Shown: positions 8,943-19,942, counted from the first letter of the stretch. The stretch: DNA of 64,000 bases from Corallochytrium limacisporum (GCA_002811645.1 PDIP01000003.1:545739-609738); one strand, 5' to 3'. A program made the numbers and translations. Notes: generated by a model not told the origin, from the letters alone.

Positions 8943-11756
8943 GTCTATGTGATTTTCTGTGTGAATGGGTCTGTTTAAACAAATTTCAGTCCTGAACTAC
9001 GAATTGTTTCCCAATATTGCAATACTATCCAAGCATAGAGTATCTACACGTCATCCTTTTCTGCCGAATTTCTTTCGTTCTTTCCTGGTGCCCAAGTTTG
9101 GTAAGACTTTCTCTACGATTTCTTCCTTCACCCAGTCTATATGGACCATGGATTTATTCCGACGACCGTTACTTGATACATTACAGTCCGAAGTACCAGA
9201 CCAAGGCCAAATTTCAAATTGCCCAAAGCCATCGTCCCAACGTTTCGAGGAACAAAAGGCCCATCCGGTACCCCAGCCGCTTGATCCGTCGTGGCTCCCG
9301 AGAGCCGCAAACTGGCAGCCCCGCAGGGAAGCTGAGACCTTTGGAAAGGGAAGGACCCGAGCCGGGGGAGCCTCAGTGCGGGGACGGACAACCCCCCACT
9401 TTCCTAAGGCAGTCAGGGAGGGAAAAAGGGGGAGGAGGGGCAGAACGAGAACCTCAGCCAGAGAGAAAAAATAAGCCTGGGCGGCCCCGTCTCTCTCTCT
9501 CTTATGCCCAACGCTTCCGTTTTTGTGTGGTCGCGTTCTCTGGTCTCCCGTCTTCGCGAACGGACACAAAATGGGAGTTGAAAATGGTCAGACGAAAGGC
9601 CCCCCCCCCTCCCCCCCCGGGCGGGGCCAAGAATAAAAAAGGGAAAAATTAGGGGCGAGGGCAGGGAGGAGTGGGCCTTCTTAAACTACGGAAGCCTTGG
9701 GCCGCGGGGCGGGGAGGAAGGCCAGGGTCCAGAACCACACACACACACTCAGCGCACAAGAGACCGTGTACCTGCTCCTCGCCTTGTTCCGGAAAAACAG
9801 ACCGTTGCACTATAGAAAACAAACGCGAACAAAAGTGAAAGAAAATAGTTTTGGACGCATCTGCTCGGGTTCGCCATCCACCCCCGGGGGGGGGGTTTTC
9901 CCGGGGGCCGCAAGCTTCTGCTCTCGTCACAATTTTTTCTTGACCGTTCGTTCCGGTTCCGGTGATGTGAGCTCTCAATTCTTGGAGTCCCCTTGTCGCC
10001 CTTGTGTTTTTTTTTCTTCTTCCCGTCGTGCAGCTATGCCCCCGTCCCCACCGTTTATTCAGTACCGCACTGGTGCGTATAATCCTTGCGACGGCAATCC
10101 AGTTTCTCCCTTGGGCGCCTCTCGAACTAAAATTTGGTCTCTCGCCGGCAACGGAACGCGGCCAATTCTCACGTCAGCCACCTCCACCCCACCTCCCTCT
10201 CCTCGCTTTTGCTAACCTCTCCACTAGCCGGGGACACCGCTACCGTCCCTGGACAATAGTAAATGCACCCAGTTTTTGGATGACTCTATGGCATGGTCGC
10301 GGGATCTGCCGGCTCTGGGTAGTTGCCCTCTGGGTTCCCTTCCCTTCGAAATTTCCTTTCTGGGCACCCGTGCTTGTGTGACGCAATTTAGGGTGGTGAT
10401 TTCCATATTGAAGCAATGGCCATTTGATGGACAAACGGTTCGCATACCACACTTCCAGACATTTTCTGTTTTCCGATGCCGAAGTCCAGGTCCTTTCTCC
10501 CTTGTTTTTGCCTTTTATAGTGAAAATGTGCGGGACGGGAACGGATATGCCCGCCCAGAGCGTCAAAGAAAGAAAGGAAGCTGAGTTTGTCAGTAGTAAA
10601 CGTATGGCATCTACTTCCCCTATTCACGCTGGTCTGCCACGGCCCACCGCAGCGGGAAAGGCCGAAATGTCCCATCGGTGGAGGGTACAAAGGTCCATCT
10701 CGCCCTGACATGTGATCCTTTGTTGTCTCCCACAACATGGACCTTGTCTCGAGAGTTTCATGTGAAGTACAATACTCCTAGACACTGCCCAGCATGGTGG
10801 ATCTTGAAAGGCGGCAGGCTGTGGGTGGGTGCGAGAGCAGATAGGCCACATGGTGAGCCGTAGTGTGGCCTCCAAAATTGTGTTCCAACGATGTACCGAT
10901 GCTTTCATTAATGGGTGGCGATGGTACAAATCTGGAGGTCGCCATGCAAATCAATCCAGCAATCCTGGCATGAACATTGATCCAGTATATGCGAAAACTT
11001 CTGTGTGTCCTTTGCGCGGCGGGCGATTGCGACGATGGTGACGGATGAAGGAGGAACTTACGCTCACCTCTTCAGGTACGTCGAGTCCGGACGGGTTTGG
11101 GCGTGTGTCGTGTGCAGCCCCTGTAGTCAATATACTGCCTGAGCATTCTTTCGAGTTTTACCCGAATTCGACAAGCTGACCAAACGGGGTGCGGGAGGGA
11201 GGGGAGCGAGACGCAAAATCAATTCAGCTACAGTTCTCCTCTAGTAAAAGTGTTGGGCAGGGGGAGCGTGCAGATCTACTACTCCCTTGGGCCCCCGCCC
11301 GGAGGAGGTGGGGAGGGCCCAAGGGGAGGGGGGGGGACTAAGAGGAGGAAGGTCTTCAGCATTGGACGGGAGGGGCGCGAGGCTTCAGAAGGAACTGGGG
11401 GAGGAAGTGACGAGCGCCCCCCCCCCCGGGGAGGGGAGGCTTGGGGGTTCTATCAGTTACGACTGTTTTGTAGTGTTGGCGAGGACGGGCCCCGACATGG
11501 CGCAGATTACGAATACCAGCCAAGAGGAAGGCAGTTGCGCTGACTGGGCAGGTAGATCAGAATCTCAGGGACGGTAGGGTTAGATATGCCCAGAAGCCAT
11601 TATCTGCAGAATAACAACTAGATTATGGCCGAGTCAGGGTCCAACGGTGGCAGTTAAATATCAGAAGCATACCACCATAGAACATGTACCCATGCTATGG
11701 GATCATGACGTGAACGTCACACACGACGGTGCCAAGGCACTCAGTGAGACAGAATA
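8943..11756. other. Divergent 5' intergenic region, 2.8 kb, with poly-G/C tracts
   Basis: It lies between the start codons of the FYVE-RING and ULK4-like genes. No protein or RNA gene is supported. Open frames of up to 211 codons (9017-9652) lack ATG starts and contain low-complexity stretches from C runs. Notable sequence: a CT tract at about 9490-9502, C10-T-C8 at 9600-9618, C5-G10 at 9881-9895, nine G at 11328-11336, and C11-G4 at 11417-11431. Confidence 0.6.
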
Positions 11757-14700
11757 ATGGAAGGTCATATTTTGTACGAAGAAATTGGCCGTGGGCCACA
11801 TAGCGTGGTCTTCAAGGGTCGGATGCAAAAAACACTAGAATATGTAGCAATTAAGCAGTATGAGAAGAGTATGAAACCTCGTCTCAATTTCGAGGCGGCT
11901 CTTTCACAAAGGTTAGATCACCCGAACCTTATGAAAATCAAGGGTTATTTTGAGACGTCACAGAACGTGTGGGTTGTTCAAGACTTTGTCTCTGCCGTGA
12001 GCTTACATTCAGTTGTAGTGGATGATGGCCCAATGCCCGAAGACAAGGCTGCCCCAATCATCTTTCAGCTGCTGTGTGCGCTTTACTGCCTCCATATCAA
12101 TGGGATCGTCCTAGGTGAGTTCCAAGCGGAACAAATCTTATTGATGGAAGGCGGTTTTAATGTACAAATGTGGGGTTTCCACCACGGTGGCATCATCAAT
12201 GACAATGGAGAAGTCTTCATGCCCAACACAAATGATGGGGTCGTTGAAGGAGAAGCTGTGGAAGCGGTTCAGGCGGATGACTCTATGCAAGTCTCGGTGT
12301 TCCATGATTTGATGAGTCTGGGATTGCTCTTCTTCTACTTGCTTACAGGTGAACGGCAAAGAATGGATTTGTTTGTAAAGAAGACGGAGAATCCGTTGAA
12401 ATACCGACTCAAGATTACATCGGAGGTCAGTGAGGGCGCGGTTGACGTCCTCAACCTCCTAGCGACATCAGGGCAATTTCCTGCAAAGGACCAGGACGTG
12501 GGGGCATTCTGGGGCCAGATTCTAGAATGCCCATACTGGGAGCCGTATCTGCACACCCAGAAGCGGAAGGAATTGGACTGTAAGCTGCCGGAGCGAACGT
12601 TGTTGAATCTCCAAAAGACTCTGGAGGTACTACCAAAGATAAGTACGGGTGATGCAGCAATGCCCATGTTTGTACCAGCTGCTCGAAATGGCGCGTCGTT
12701 GACATTGAATCGGCGGGCGAAGTCATACAGCAACGTACCGCAACACCAACGCCGGTCGACGGGCAATCTTAAGAATCTCGAACGGGTGACATCGTTTGAA
12801 TCCGGGCGACTTTTTAACGAGTACGGGTCTCTCACAGCCCCCGACAGTGACGACCAGCAGAGTAAGGACGAATTAAGCGGTCTCATCTTCTTCACCACAG
12901 ACTTCGTGTCTCTACCGCTGGTCCAGGGCATAACAGAATCAGAACTCAGGACCAAAAAGGCACCTCCGGTGGTCTCCTTTAAGATCTACAACATTGAGCG
13001 ATTCGGGGAATTATCGGATGCTCAGAGGGTGACGCATTTGGATAGCTTGGCGACGCAAACACTGCGGGGTCCCATGCCGGTGCGCAATTTTGCCTTGCGC
13101 CATTTTGAAGTTCTTTCTGGCACAGTGGCAGGGGCAAACTCGATTGTTGGATCATCAGTCTACCCGTGGCTCATCGAAAAGATCCGCAAGCCCCCAGCTG
13201 CCAATCTACAGAAACCTGTCTGTCGAATCCTTGCCGTGGTACACGCGACCATGTCTGAATTGAAGACCAACGCACCGTGGTCTACATCCCTGGAAGCCAT
13301 TCTGAGCGTTGCGGGCAAGGGTATCGGGACCAATCCGGAAATTCGCAAATATCTACTCGGAGCAGCTGCCGAGCTGCTGTACTTTATTTACTCCCTGCCA
13401 TCTCCCGAACCAGACGTCTACTTAGAGAGTGAGGAGGGAGATTACATTGCACAGTCATGGGATGTTCTGTGGACCACATTTACGGAAGAAGATTGGAACG
13501 ACGACTCTGGGCTGGTGCAACTGACAGGACAGTTCTTTGAGAATGTCGCAAGTTTCGAGTATGCTGTGACTAAGGTTTTCAATGAGTACAAGTGGATTCC
13601 GGAGATACTGAGACTTGCTTTGGTGCAGAGCCCGGAGCGGACAGGGAAGAACGATGTAGCTATGTCGATGCTCGGTAAACTGTCCAAGTTTTATCCAAGT
13701 CTAGCGGCCGAGTTCATGTCCCATGGGAGCTGTCACACATTGCTGTACACTATCAAGACGGCCAAGAGTTACACTCAGAGCGTGTTCCTGAATCTTTGCA
13801 ACATGGCGTTGATTACAGATAAGGCATCTATGATTGACAGGGGACAAGACTTTTTGCGGGACGTCATGGACTGGTGCATGGATTTGTGCCATATAGAACG
13901 GCGGCAGATTGTCCTGTCGTCCAGAACCTTCCCAAAGGCAATGATCTGCTTGAGTCTCCTATGTGATGTGGACATGTCAATCCTCAATGTATGCCTACAG
14001 CCTTCAGAAACGGTCACCGCTGGGCAGCCAATCCGAGATGAAGACGACGACAGTTTGGTAGCCATCCTCGAAAATGCCATTCGGGATACGTATTACACGA
14101 ACGTGAAGATTCAAAAGGGCAGCCAATCTTACGTTCTGGCCTCTGCTACAGCCTCTTACCGCTTCCTACTGTCCATTGTCATCGAGGCGTTGTTGGGTAT
14201 GCGGCCGTCGATACCAGTTCAGGACATCAGTCTGAAAATTCGACAGTTGACAGTCTTTGCAAAGCGCCGGACTTTTCAACGGGACCTAGTGGCTCCGTCG
14301 GGCATGGACATGATGAGGGACATGATTGGCATCGTGCAGGAGCGGCTACGTAAGGAAAGTCCGAATAACAGGCTCACAGTCCGGACTCTGCAGGTGAGAG
14401 GTATGGTCCCCCGTTTTGCAGAGCTGGTGGCAGATCTGTTGGAGTACGTCTGTACATGCCTATGTGATCCTTGGACATTGCTAAACAATGCAGAGACCAT
14501 ACTGTGGCAGATATTCCCGCTCATCATGGACGTGTTTGATCGCTGTGACAACAACATGCGTATTGGCTGTCTTGAACTTCTGGACAAGTGCCTGTGGTAC
14601 TTCCACCGACTGTCCATTGACTCATCCTCAGGCCTCGGGTCCCTGCAAAACACTGCCGGTGAGGCTGTGGCTAAGAGGACCATGCAGATGAAAATCCATA

Positions 14701-15923
14701 GATCACTCGAGATTTTCTACAAATCTGAAATATGTCCTCGCTTCAAGAGTATGCTAGACATGCTCTCGATTGGAAGTGCGGATATTGGCACCAGGGCAGG
14801 TTCCTCAAAGGCAGTCTTCCTCTCACTGATTTTGCGCTTAGTTGAGGCCTGTGATGGCCCCGGAATCATGGATGCACAGGCTGGTGACTCACTAGCCGCG
14901 TCTCCCTCGCTGTCTCGGATGAATGAATTCGAGGACCTTGCTCCTCGACAGCTTGATTTGGAATCGTCTCGCCATTCAAGTTCCGCACGTCCTGCCCTGA
15001 TTCGTGGTGGCCACTCGATGGCACCAACTAAGAACTCTCGCTACGACCTCTTTATTTTAGGCGCCGCCATGCTTCCGGACTCCAAACTGGACGTCAATCG
15101 GGGCCAGCTGCTCTACCCGGCAGCCACGCTTCGGCGGTTTATGCGACTAATACTCGTGCAGGAGCAGGAGGAGGACGCCCTCGATGCTCACTTGGAGCTC
15201 TTCAGCTATGCTATGTCCACCCGCTTCCTACACGGCATGGAATACGCCATGCAGACAGAAAGTAACCATCTCCTTACAGACCTGCTTGGAATCGTTACTA
15301 ATCTGGCCGAACAGAAGGTACTGCAGGTGCACAATCGTAGATCCATGGGATCTGGATCAGATAACGATCCGACAGGCGTCAGTGGTCGGCGCACGCCAAT
15401 CAAACGGCTGGATAGTCGTCGCTCGGATCCATCATTGAACGTGCACTGGGCCAACAGCGGGGCTGACAGCGGCGGGGGTACGGAAATCAGCGTCTTCCAA
15501 CCGTTCCTGGACAATGTGCAGCTCCTGGTCTCTGCCACCGGAAACTGTGCGCCGGATATCTGCATTGCAGCTCTGAAGCTCCTGCACGCTTTGGCCGGTC
15601 TCAATCCCTCCGTGTCCGAGACAATCGGAACGATCTCAAACATTCGTAGTTTGCTCAGGGTTTTGCCCAAACGCCGGTCCATGTCAGATGAGGATGGCCG
15701 AATGCTGGTAGATGCGGTGATGGGCGTGCTGCTGCTCATCGTGCCCCGTCTAGTTGATGACAAAGTATCTGGTAGTGCCAAGGCACGCCAGCCGTTGCTT
15801 GAAGTCATTGGCAAGGAAATAGCGGACGGCCGTTTGGAACGGGAAGAGTTCAGTGACGAACTGCAGACTCTCTACTCTATTCTGGGCAGTCAGAGGGATC
15901 GTCTGCGGTCAACCAATGTATGA
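11757..15923 (+). CDS. ULK4: ULK4/RUNKEL-like pseudokinase
   Basis: A 1388-residue protein with an N-terminal protein-kinase fold (about 1-270) and a long helical C-terminal region that I read as HEAT/armadillo-like. The glycine loop (GRGPHSVVFKG) and VAIK lysine (Lys33) are kept. The catalytic loop is not: where HRD is expected the sequence reads LGE (residues 119-121), and where DFG is expected it reads WGF (139-141). This matches ULK4, a pseudokinase related to FUSED/ULK kinases, linked to motile cilia in animals and protists and to cytokinesis as RUNKEL in plants. The region around 1060-1120 and 1230-1280 is Ser/Arg-rich and probably disordered. It starts at ATG 11757. The family call rests on architecture and the decayed motifs. 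The substrate-free scaffold role is inferred. Confidence 0.82.
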   Translation: MEGHILYEEIGRGPHSVVFKGRMQKTLEYVAIKQYEKSMKPRLNFEAALSQRLDHPNLMKIKGYFETSQNVWVVQDFVSAVSLHSVVVDDGPMPEDKAAPIIFQLLCALYCLHINGIVLGEFQAEQILLMEGGFNVQMWGFHHGGIINDNGEVFMPNTNDGVVEGEAVEAVQADDSMQVSVFHDLMSLGLLFFYLLTGERQRMDLFVKKTENPLKYRLKITSEVSEGAVDVLNLLATSGQFPAKDQDVGAFWGQILECPYWEPYLHTQKRKELDCKLPERTLLNLQKTLEVLPKISTGDAAMPMFVPAARNGASLTLNRRAKSYSNVPQHQRRSTGNLKNLERVTSFESGRLFNEYGSLTAPDSDDQQSKDELSGLIFFTTDFVSLPLVQGITESELRTKKAPPVVSFKIYNIERFGELSDAQRVTHLDSLATQTLRGPMPVRNFALRHFEVLSGTVAGANSIVGSSVYPWLIEKIRKPPAANLQKPVCRILAVVHATMSELKTNAPWSTSLEAILSVAGKGIGTNPEIRKYLLGAAAELLYFIYSLPSPEPDVYLESEEGDYIAQSWDVLWTTFTEEDWNDDSGLVQLTGQFFENVASFEYAVTKVFNEYKWIPEILRLALVQSPERTGKNDVAMSMLGKLSKFYPSLAAEFMSHGSCHTLLYTIKTAKSYTQSVFLNLCNMALITDKASMIDRGQDFLRDVMDWCMDLCHIERRQIVLSSRTFPKAMICLSLLCDVDMSILNVCLQPSETVTAGQPIRDEDDDSLVAILENAIRDTYYTNVKIQKGSQSYVLASATASYRFLLSIVIEALLGMRPSIPVQDISLKIRQLTVFAKRRTFQRDLVAPSGMDMMRDMIGIVQERLRKESPNNRLTVRTLQVRGMVPRFAELVADLLEYVCTCLCDPWTLLNNAETILWQIFPLIMDVFDRCDNNMRIGCLELLDKCLWYFHRLSIDSSSGLGSLQNTAGEAVAKRTMQMKIHRSLEIFYKSEICPRFKSMLDMLSIGSADIGTRAGSSKAVFLSLILRLVEACDGPGIMDAQAGDSLAASPSLSRMNEFEDLAPRQLDLESSRHSSSARPALIRGGHSMAPTKNSRYDLFILGAAMLPDSKLDVNRGQLLYPAATLRRFMRLILVQEQEEDALDAHLELFSYAMSTRFLHGMEYAMQTESNHLLTDLLGIVTNLAEQKVLQVHNRRSMGSGSDNDPTGVSGRRTPIKRLDSRRSDPSLNVHWANSGADSGGGTEISVFQPFLDNVQLLVSATGNCAPDICIAALKLLHALAGLNPSVSETIGTISNIRSLLRVLPKRRSMSDEDGRMLVDAVMGVLLLIVPRLVDDKVSGSAKARQPLLEVIGKEIADGRLEREEFSDELQTLYSILGSQRDRLRSTNV

Positions 15924-16060
15924 CCAGAGCTGCATGGGCCAGGAAGTGTCACGTTCGTGGACTTCTTTGGAGTCGCGGGGCTTCAAATACTAAAGCGTGA
16001 TATTTAGATTCGATGTGTATTTTATGCATTATAATGAATGTACAAATCTGGAAAAAGAGT

Positions 16061-16864
16061 CTACGCATTTTCTAGGTCACGCCATTTGGTGCGCTTCGGT
16101 GGGCTGGCAGCCTTGCCCTCCTTGCGGATGCGTTGTACCATATACGGATTGCTCAGGCTCTGCTGCTTCAAACTGTGCTTCTTCTCCAAGCGCTGAATTA
16201 TAACCTTGCGCTTGAAGTCGGTATGTTCGACCGGTCCATCGCCAACTTCCGCAATCTTCGGCGCCTCTCTCTCAGGCAGTGTCTTTGCAAAACCGTCCCA
16301 TTCCTCCTCAATGAGATCCTGGTACGGTGCCAGGCTCGGAGGTAGCCGTGTGGTGTACTGCGCCTGCTCCTTAACCGTGGAACTCTTCAGCGGTTGCCGC
16401 GGTTGGGGTATCTCTGCGGGCACCGTGTCGGAGAGGGGCTGACAGTTCTCCTTCCACGGGTGGTCCGGTCCGGGGTGGACATGCAGACGGTTCATGCGAC
16501 GCCTGCGGATATAGTTCCGTGGTAGCATGCCCCACACTGCCTTCTTGATCACAGCTGTGGGGTCTCGATTATGTAGGTCCCTGGCCTTGGTAAATTTCTC
16601 AGTACCGTACAGTCGGCCGTGTGAGAAGTAGGTTTTCTTTTCCCATTTCTTTCCCGTGAATTCAACGAATTTACTATTATAGACCACAACATGATCGCCT
16701 AGATCCGCCCCCTGTGAATAAGTTGGCCGATATTTGCCGGTGATGTAGTGGGCAGCCAACAAGGCTATCCGACCGACGGGCTGACCAGTGGCATCAATGC
16801 TGCGCCAAACTGGTGCCTTTGACATTATGGCCGTGCTTAAACGACTGAGTCCTCCCCAGGACAT
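16061..16864 (-). CDS. MRPL13: Mitochondrial large-subunit ribosomal protein uL13m
   Basis: A 267-residue protein whose first about 150 residues match the uL13 fold: WRSIDATGQPVGRIA near the start, the segment DHVVVYNSKFVEFTGKKW, then KKTYFSHG and the RNA-binding end AVWGMLPRN followed by a basic run and LHVHPGPDHPW. The C-terminal extension of about 110 residues is typical of mitochondrial versions and absent from bacterial L13. The protein may start at ATG 16864 or at a second ATG 13 codons in (MSKAPVW). The first would add a short Ser-rich leader. Its 3' end faces the ULK4-like gene across 137 bp, and its 5' region is shared with Rpp30. Confidence 0.88.
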   Translation of the reverse strand: MSWGGLSRLSTAIMSKAPVWRSIDATGQPVGRIALLAAHYITGKYRPTYSQGADLGDHVVVYNSKFVEFTGKKWEKKTYFSHGRLYGTEKFTKARDLHNRDPTAVIKKAVWGMLPRNYIRRRRMNRLHVHPGPDHPWKENCQPLSDTVPAEIPQPRQPLKSSTVKEQAQYTTRLPPSLAPYQDLIEEEWDGFAKTLPEREAPKIAEVGDGPVEHTDFKRKVIIQRLEKKHSLKQQSLSNPYMVQRIRKEGKAASPPKRTKWRDLENA

Positions 16865-17450
16865 GATGAAAACACTTTGTTTATCGTCTGATTACAATTT
16901 ACCTATTCACTACTCTATCGTCGACTATGTTATTATTCTTTCGTCCCGGCAATCAGATGGCGTGCCCTTTACCTCGCCGCGTGCGAAGGCCTTTGGCTCA
17001 GAGTTCGAGGGAACAGTAAACCTGGACACCCAAAAATTCATACCCATACAGACTGCTCCACTAGACTGCTGCGATAGTGCTTTCTAAGTACATGGCCAAT
17101 GCATGACAGTATAGATTTGAACTTTTCCGTTGGTATACACAACCAATATGTTTAGCTGCTCCGTTTCGGGCTGGTCTGTACTCCGGGGACTACTACCCGC
17201 CCCCTGGCTGCCTTGCGGGCCAAAATTACCCGAGAGCGGCCGAAAACGTGGTCTCCCCCCCTTCCCCCACCCTCCCCTGCCATCAGCAAGACACCGACGC
17301 GAAGGGGCCTCCTCCGCTGGCGAGAATCTGCGCAGGTGTTTCATGAACATTGGTTCCATATTTACATCATTGCAACACTGAATCCGAAGAAATAGGAAGG
17401 AACAGGTTCCGATGTAACAAGATGCAGGATAAATATATGACCAGAGGCAA
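16865..17450. other. Shared 5' region of uL13m and Rpp30
   Basis: 586 bp between divergent start codons. No gene is supported. It contains a C-rich block (17255-17276, with seven consecutive C at 17255-17261) and an AT-rich TAAATATATG just before the Rpp30 start that could serve as a TATA-like element. Confidence 0.55.
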
Positions 17451-18287
17451 ATGACATTTGTTGATCTCAATGTGCCCTCGTCAGGCCTCCGCAAAGAGAA
17501 GTCTGATAAGGAGCACACGGCAGAGATCGAGCGTCTCGTGGCCCTGCTGGATCGGTGTCGTTTGCTCGGATGGGAGACCGTGGCAATCAACGTTCGTCAC
17601 AGTGGTGGCCTTAAGGTGAGCCCTGACGAACTGTTCGGACTGTCTCGCCTCCGATCGGAGCTTAGCCGACGATGCTCGAAACTGACGGTCCTCTCACGGC
17701 TGACAGTGGCAGTGAATTCGGTACAGGATACTTACTCAATTTCGCGCCGCACGGATTGGTTCACAGATATTGATGTGGTGGCTATTGAACCACTGAATGA
17801 CAAGGTCTTTCAGCACACTCTGGGCAATTTGCTAACCAATATCGACCTTATCTGCGCGGGTCTGCAGGAGACACCGCGCTTACCATTCGCACTGAAGCAT
17901 AAGGCAGTTCGCGAGGTGGCTCGCTCGGGGATTGCCTTTGAACTTTGCTTCTCGCCATTTTTACTTGACGGCAACAGTCGCCGGAACACGCTCACCAACT
18001 GTCTGACGATACTCCGCGGCGGTAGAGCACGGGGGTTTGTGGTATTCAGTTCGCGGGTAGCGAATCCGTCTCAGGCTAGGACACCATACGATTTCATCAC
18101 CATGGCCCATCTACTCGGGCTAAAGAGTCATGAGAACGCACGGCAGTTGGTAGAAGGTAATCCGATGTCGGTCCTGCGAAAGGGCTGCCGCAGACGCAAA
18201 GGCTATCGCTACGTTGTAGAACCGGTGTCAGAGAGCGTGGAGAAGACAGACGGTAGGAAAATGGAAAAGCGACCGCAAAAACAATAG
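17451..18287 (+). CDS. RPP1: RNase P/MRP protein subunit Rpp30 (Rpp1)
   Basis: A 278-residue protein of the Rpp30 family, a TIM-barrel-like subunit of nuclear RNase P and RNase MRP, which mature tRNA 5' ends and pre-rRNA. The family pattern is visible: DLNVPSS at the start, an alternating series of short strands ending in Asp/Arg (VAINVRHSG, LTVLSRLTV, DVVAIEPLN), the segment AVREVARSGIAFELCFSPFL, and RGFVVFSSRV followed by FITMAHLLGL. The basic C-terminal tail (RKGCRRRKGYR, KRPQKQ) fits RNA binding. It starts at ATG 17451. Its stop lies 52 bp from the stop of the facing OMA1 gene. Confidence 0.9.
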   Translation: MTFVDLNVPSSGLRKEKSDKEHTAEIERLVALLDRCRLLGWETVAINVRHSGGLKVSPDELFGLSRLRSELSRRCSKLTVLSRLTVAVNSVQDTYSISRRTDWFTDIDVVAIEPLNDKVFQHTLGNLLTNIDLICAGLQETPRLPFALKHKAVREVARSGIAFELCFSPFLLDGNSRRNTLTNCLTILRGGRARGFVVFSSRVANPSQARTPYDFITMAHLLGLKSHENARQLVEGNPMSVLRKGCRRRKGYRYVVEPVSESVEKTDGRKMEKRPQKQ

Positions 18288-18339
18288 TAAATTTAAATGT
18301 TATCAATTTGTTCACTTTCTATATACATGACGATCATAA

Positions 18340-19434
18340 CTACATGAGCCTGGGCATGGGCATATCCGCACTGGAAAACATGTGGTTCACCTGCCCGCAG
18401 CCGGCATCGTTGTAGACATTGCGGGCCTCAGGGAGCCATCCCTGTATCGTCCGCGCCCTGTGCTCGTGTGATGGATGTGTGGAAAGGAACTCCGGAGGTT
18501 CCTTGCCCTTCTGTACTTCTTGCATGCGCTGCCACAGGCCCACAGCCTGGTCCGGTGGGAAGCAGGCCTTGGACATTAGGACAAGACCGATATAGTCTGC
18601 TTCTGTCTCTGTGCGGCGGCTGAAGGGCAGTTCAAACATTGTGTTCGCAATCTGTTGCTGTAGCCACATCGGTGCACCAAAGAACAAAGCAATGGTTAGC
18701 TCAATCAGTGTAAAGACCTTGGCAAAACTCATCTTTTCCGCTGTGTGACGCGCCACGACGTGCCCAATTTCATGACCGAGCACAGTGGCGAGTCCTTCCC
18801 GTGTCTTTGCCACCGGTAGAATGCCAGTGAAGACAAAGATCTTGCCCCCTGGGAGTACAAACGCGTTCGCTGTGTCATCATCAATCACGTAAATCTCCCA
18901 ATCCAGATGATCCAGCCCGCTGACTGCAATAATTGGCCTGGCTATGTCCTGTACCATGCGATACGTTGGATGATTGGGAGGGAGCAGTTTCCTGGCGAAT
19001 TGTTGAGTGATCATCCATTTGCTATACTCCCCCATACGGATCTCTTCGCGCTCTGAAACAGCAAGGAAGCGCCTGCGACCTGTCAGTGGCACTTCCTCTA
19101 GGTGAGTTGTGTAGTAGGTGAACGCAAAGATTGCAAGTCCAGCACCCCAAACCTGGAGCCTACCGTACTTCAGATCACCAAAGCCTTGACCCAGTTTGGG
19201 CATGGTCGTGTGGCCGGACGTGTCCTGCCATGCCCTCTGACCCGGTGCCTGCTGCTGAGATTGCTGCCGTTGGCTAGACTGTCTGCTTGGCCCTCCGAAG
19301 AAACTCTCGCGGTTCTTGAAGTATTTGTAGCCAGGTCTGGTAGAATAGCATGATTGTTGTGCCGCCCTTGCGGCTGACGAGGCCGCGGTACCTGCCCGGA
19401 CCAGGCGCACTGTTAATCTTATTGAACCGATCAT
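18340..19434 (-). CDS. OMA1: Mitochondrial inner-membrane metallopeptidase Oma1 (M48)
   Basis: A 364-residue zinc metallopeptidase. HEIGH at residues 221-225 gives two zinc-binding His and the catalytic Glu. ETEAD near 276-280 supplies the third ligand (Glu278). Hydrophobic segments at about 94-107 and 243-255 would anchor it in the inner membrane. The first 35 residues are rich in Arg, Ala and Ser with no acidic residues, a good mitochondrial presequence. A Gln/Ser-rich stretch follows at 50-65. Oma1 acts in mitochondrial quality control, cleaving inner-membrane substrates under stress. The open frame runs 28 codons further upstream but from a GTG. The ATG at 19434 opens the presequence. Length matches the yeast protein (about 345 residues). 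Confidence 0.9.
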   Translation of the reverse strand: MIGSIRLTVRLVRAGTAASSAARAAQQSCYSTRPGYKYFKNRESFFGGPSRQSSQRQQSQQQAPGQRAWQDTSGHTTMPKLGQGFGDLKYGRLQVWGAGLAIFAFTYYTTHLEEVPLTGRRRFLAVSEREEIRMGEYSKWMITQQFARKLLPPNHPTYRMVQDIARPIIAVSGLDHLDWEIYVIDDDTANAFVLPGGKIFVFTGILPVAKTREGLATVLGHEIGHVVARHTAEKMSFAKVFTLIELTIALFFGAPMWLQQQIANTMFELPFSRRTETEADYIGLVLMSKACFPPDQAVGLWQRMQEVQKGKEPPEFLSTHPSHEHRARTIQGWLPEARNVYNDAGCGQVNHMFSSADMPMPRLM

Positions 19435-19620
19435 CTCTGATTTCTGCCGTTGAGTGCACGTATTCTTACCTAGCTGGTGTAGATTATTCCACAAATAATG
19501 CGGAAGTACCTGGGCCACCCCAGCAACTACTTGGCGACGAATTCGTCCGTGCGGTTATTGAGTCAACCTAACAAATCTGGCCAACAACCAATAAGGAAAC
19601 GATCAATAACAAAATCGTAT

Positions 19621-19824
19621 TTAATCAATATTATGCAGTAGTTCTTTCGCGCGCAATTTCGAAGTCTCAGTGGGGCCCCAAGCCCTCTGGACCTCATCGA
19701 GGGTTTGGCGCCTGGGTTCTTTGGTATAGGGAGCGGGTGACGGCGGAGCTGAGCTCAGGTGCAAAGTCATGAATTGTCTGTCGGCATATTGTCGGCCGCT
19801 GGTCAATTCTATAGCCTTGGACAT
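19621..19824 (-). CDS. Possible small protein of 67 residues, not recognised
   Basis: An ATG-initiated frame in the gap between OMA1 and RPA2. It begins MSKAIELTSG and contains a Pro-rich centre (SAPPSPAPYTKEP) and a hydrophilic, potentially helical end (QTLDEVQRAWG, SKLRAKELL). There is no signal peptide or membrane segment. I do not recognise it. The helical charged C-terminus and the placement, with its own spacing on both sides, are compatible with a real small gene. At this length chance is equally possible. Confidence 0.3.
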   Translation of the reverse strand: MSKAIELTSGRQYADRQFMTLHLSSAPPSPAPYTKEPRRQTLDEVQRAWGPTETSKLRAKELLHNID

Positions 19825-19942
19825 GGATTCAGCTGACGTCAAGCTATGTTAGAAATGACTCGTCACACAGTAGTCTCCGAAACTATTAACACACAACGTA
19901 CACGATAGATGACTTTAGTGAAGACAGAGTTCGCGAAGAATC

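Noticed and set aside
9017-9652. Plus-strand frame of 211 codons ending in a poly-Pro stretch
   Set aside because: The start is TTG, and the Pro run comes from a C tract. There are no family features.
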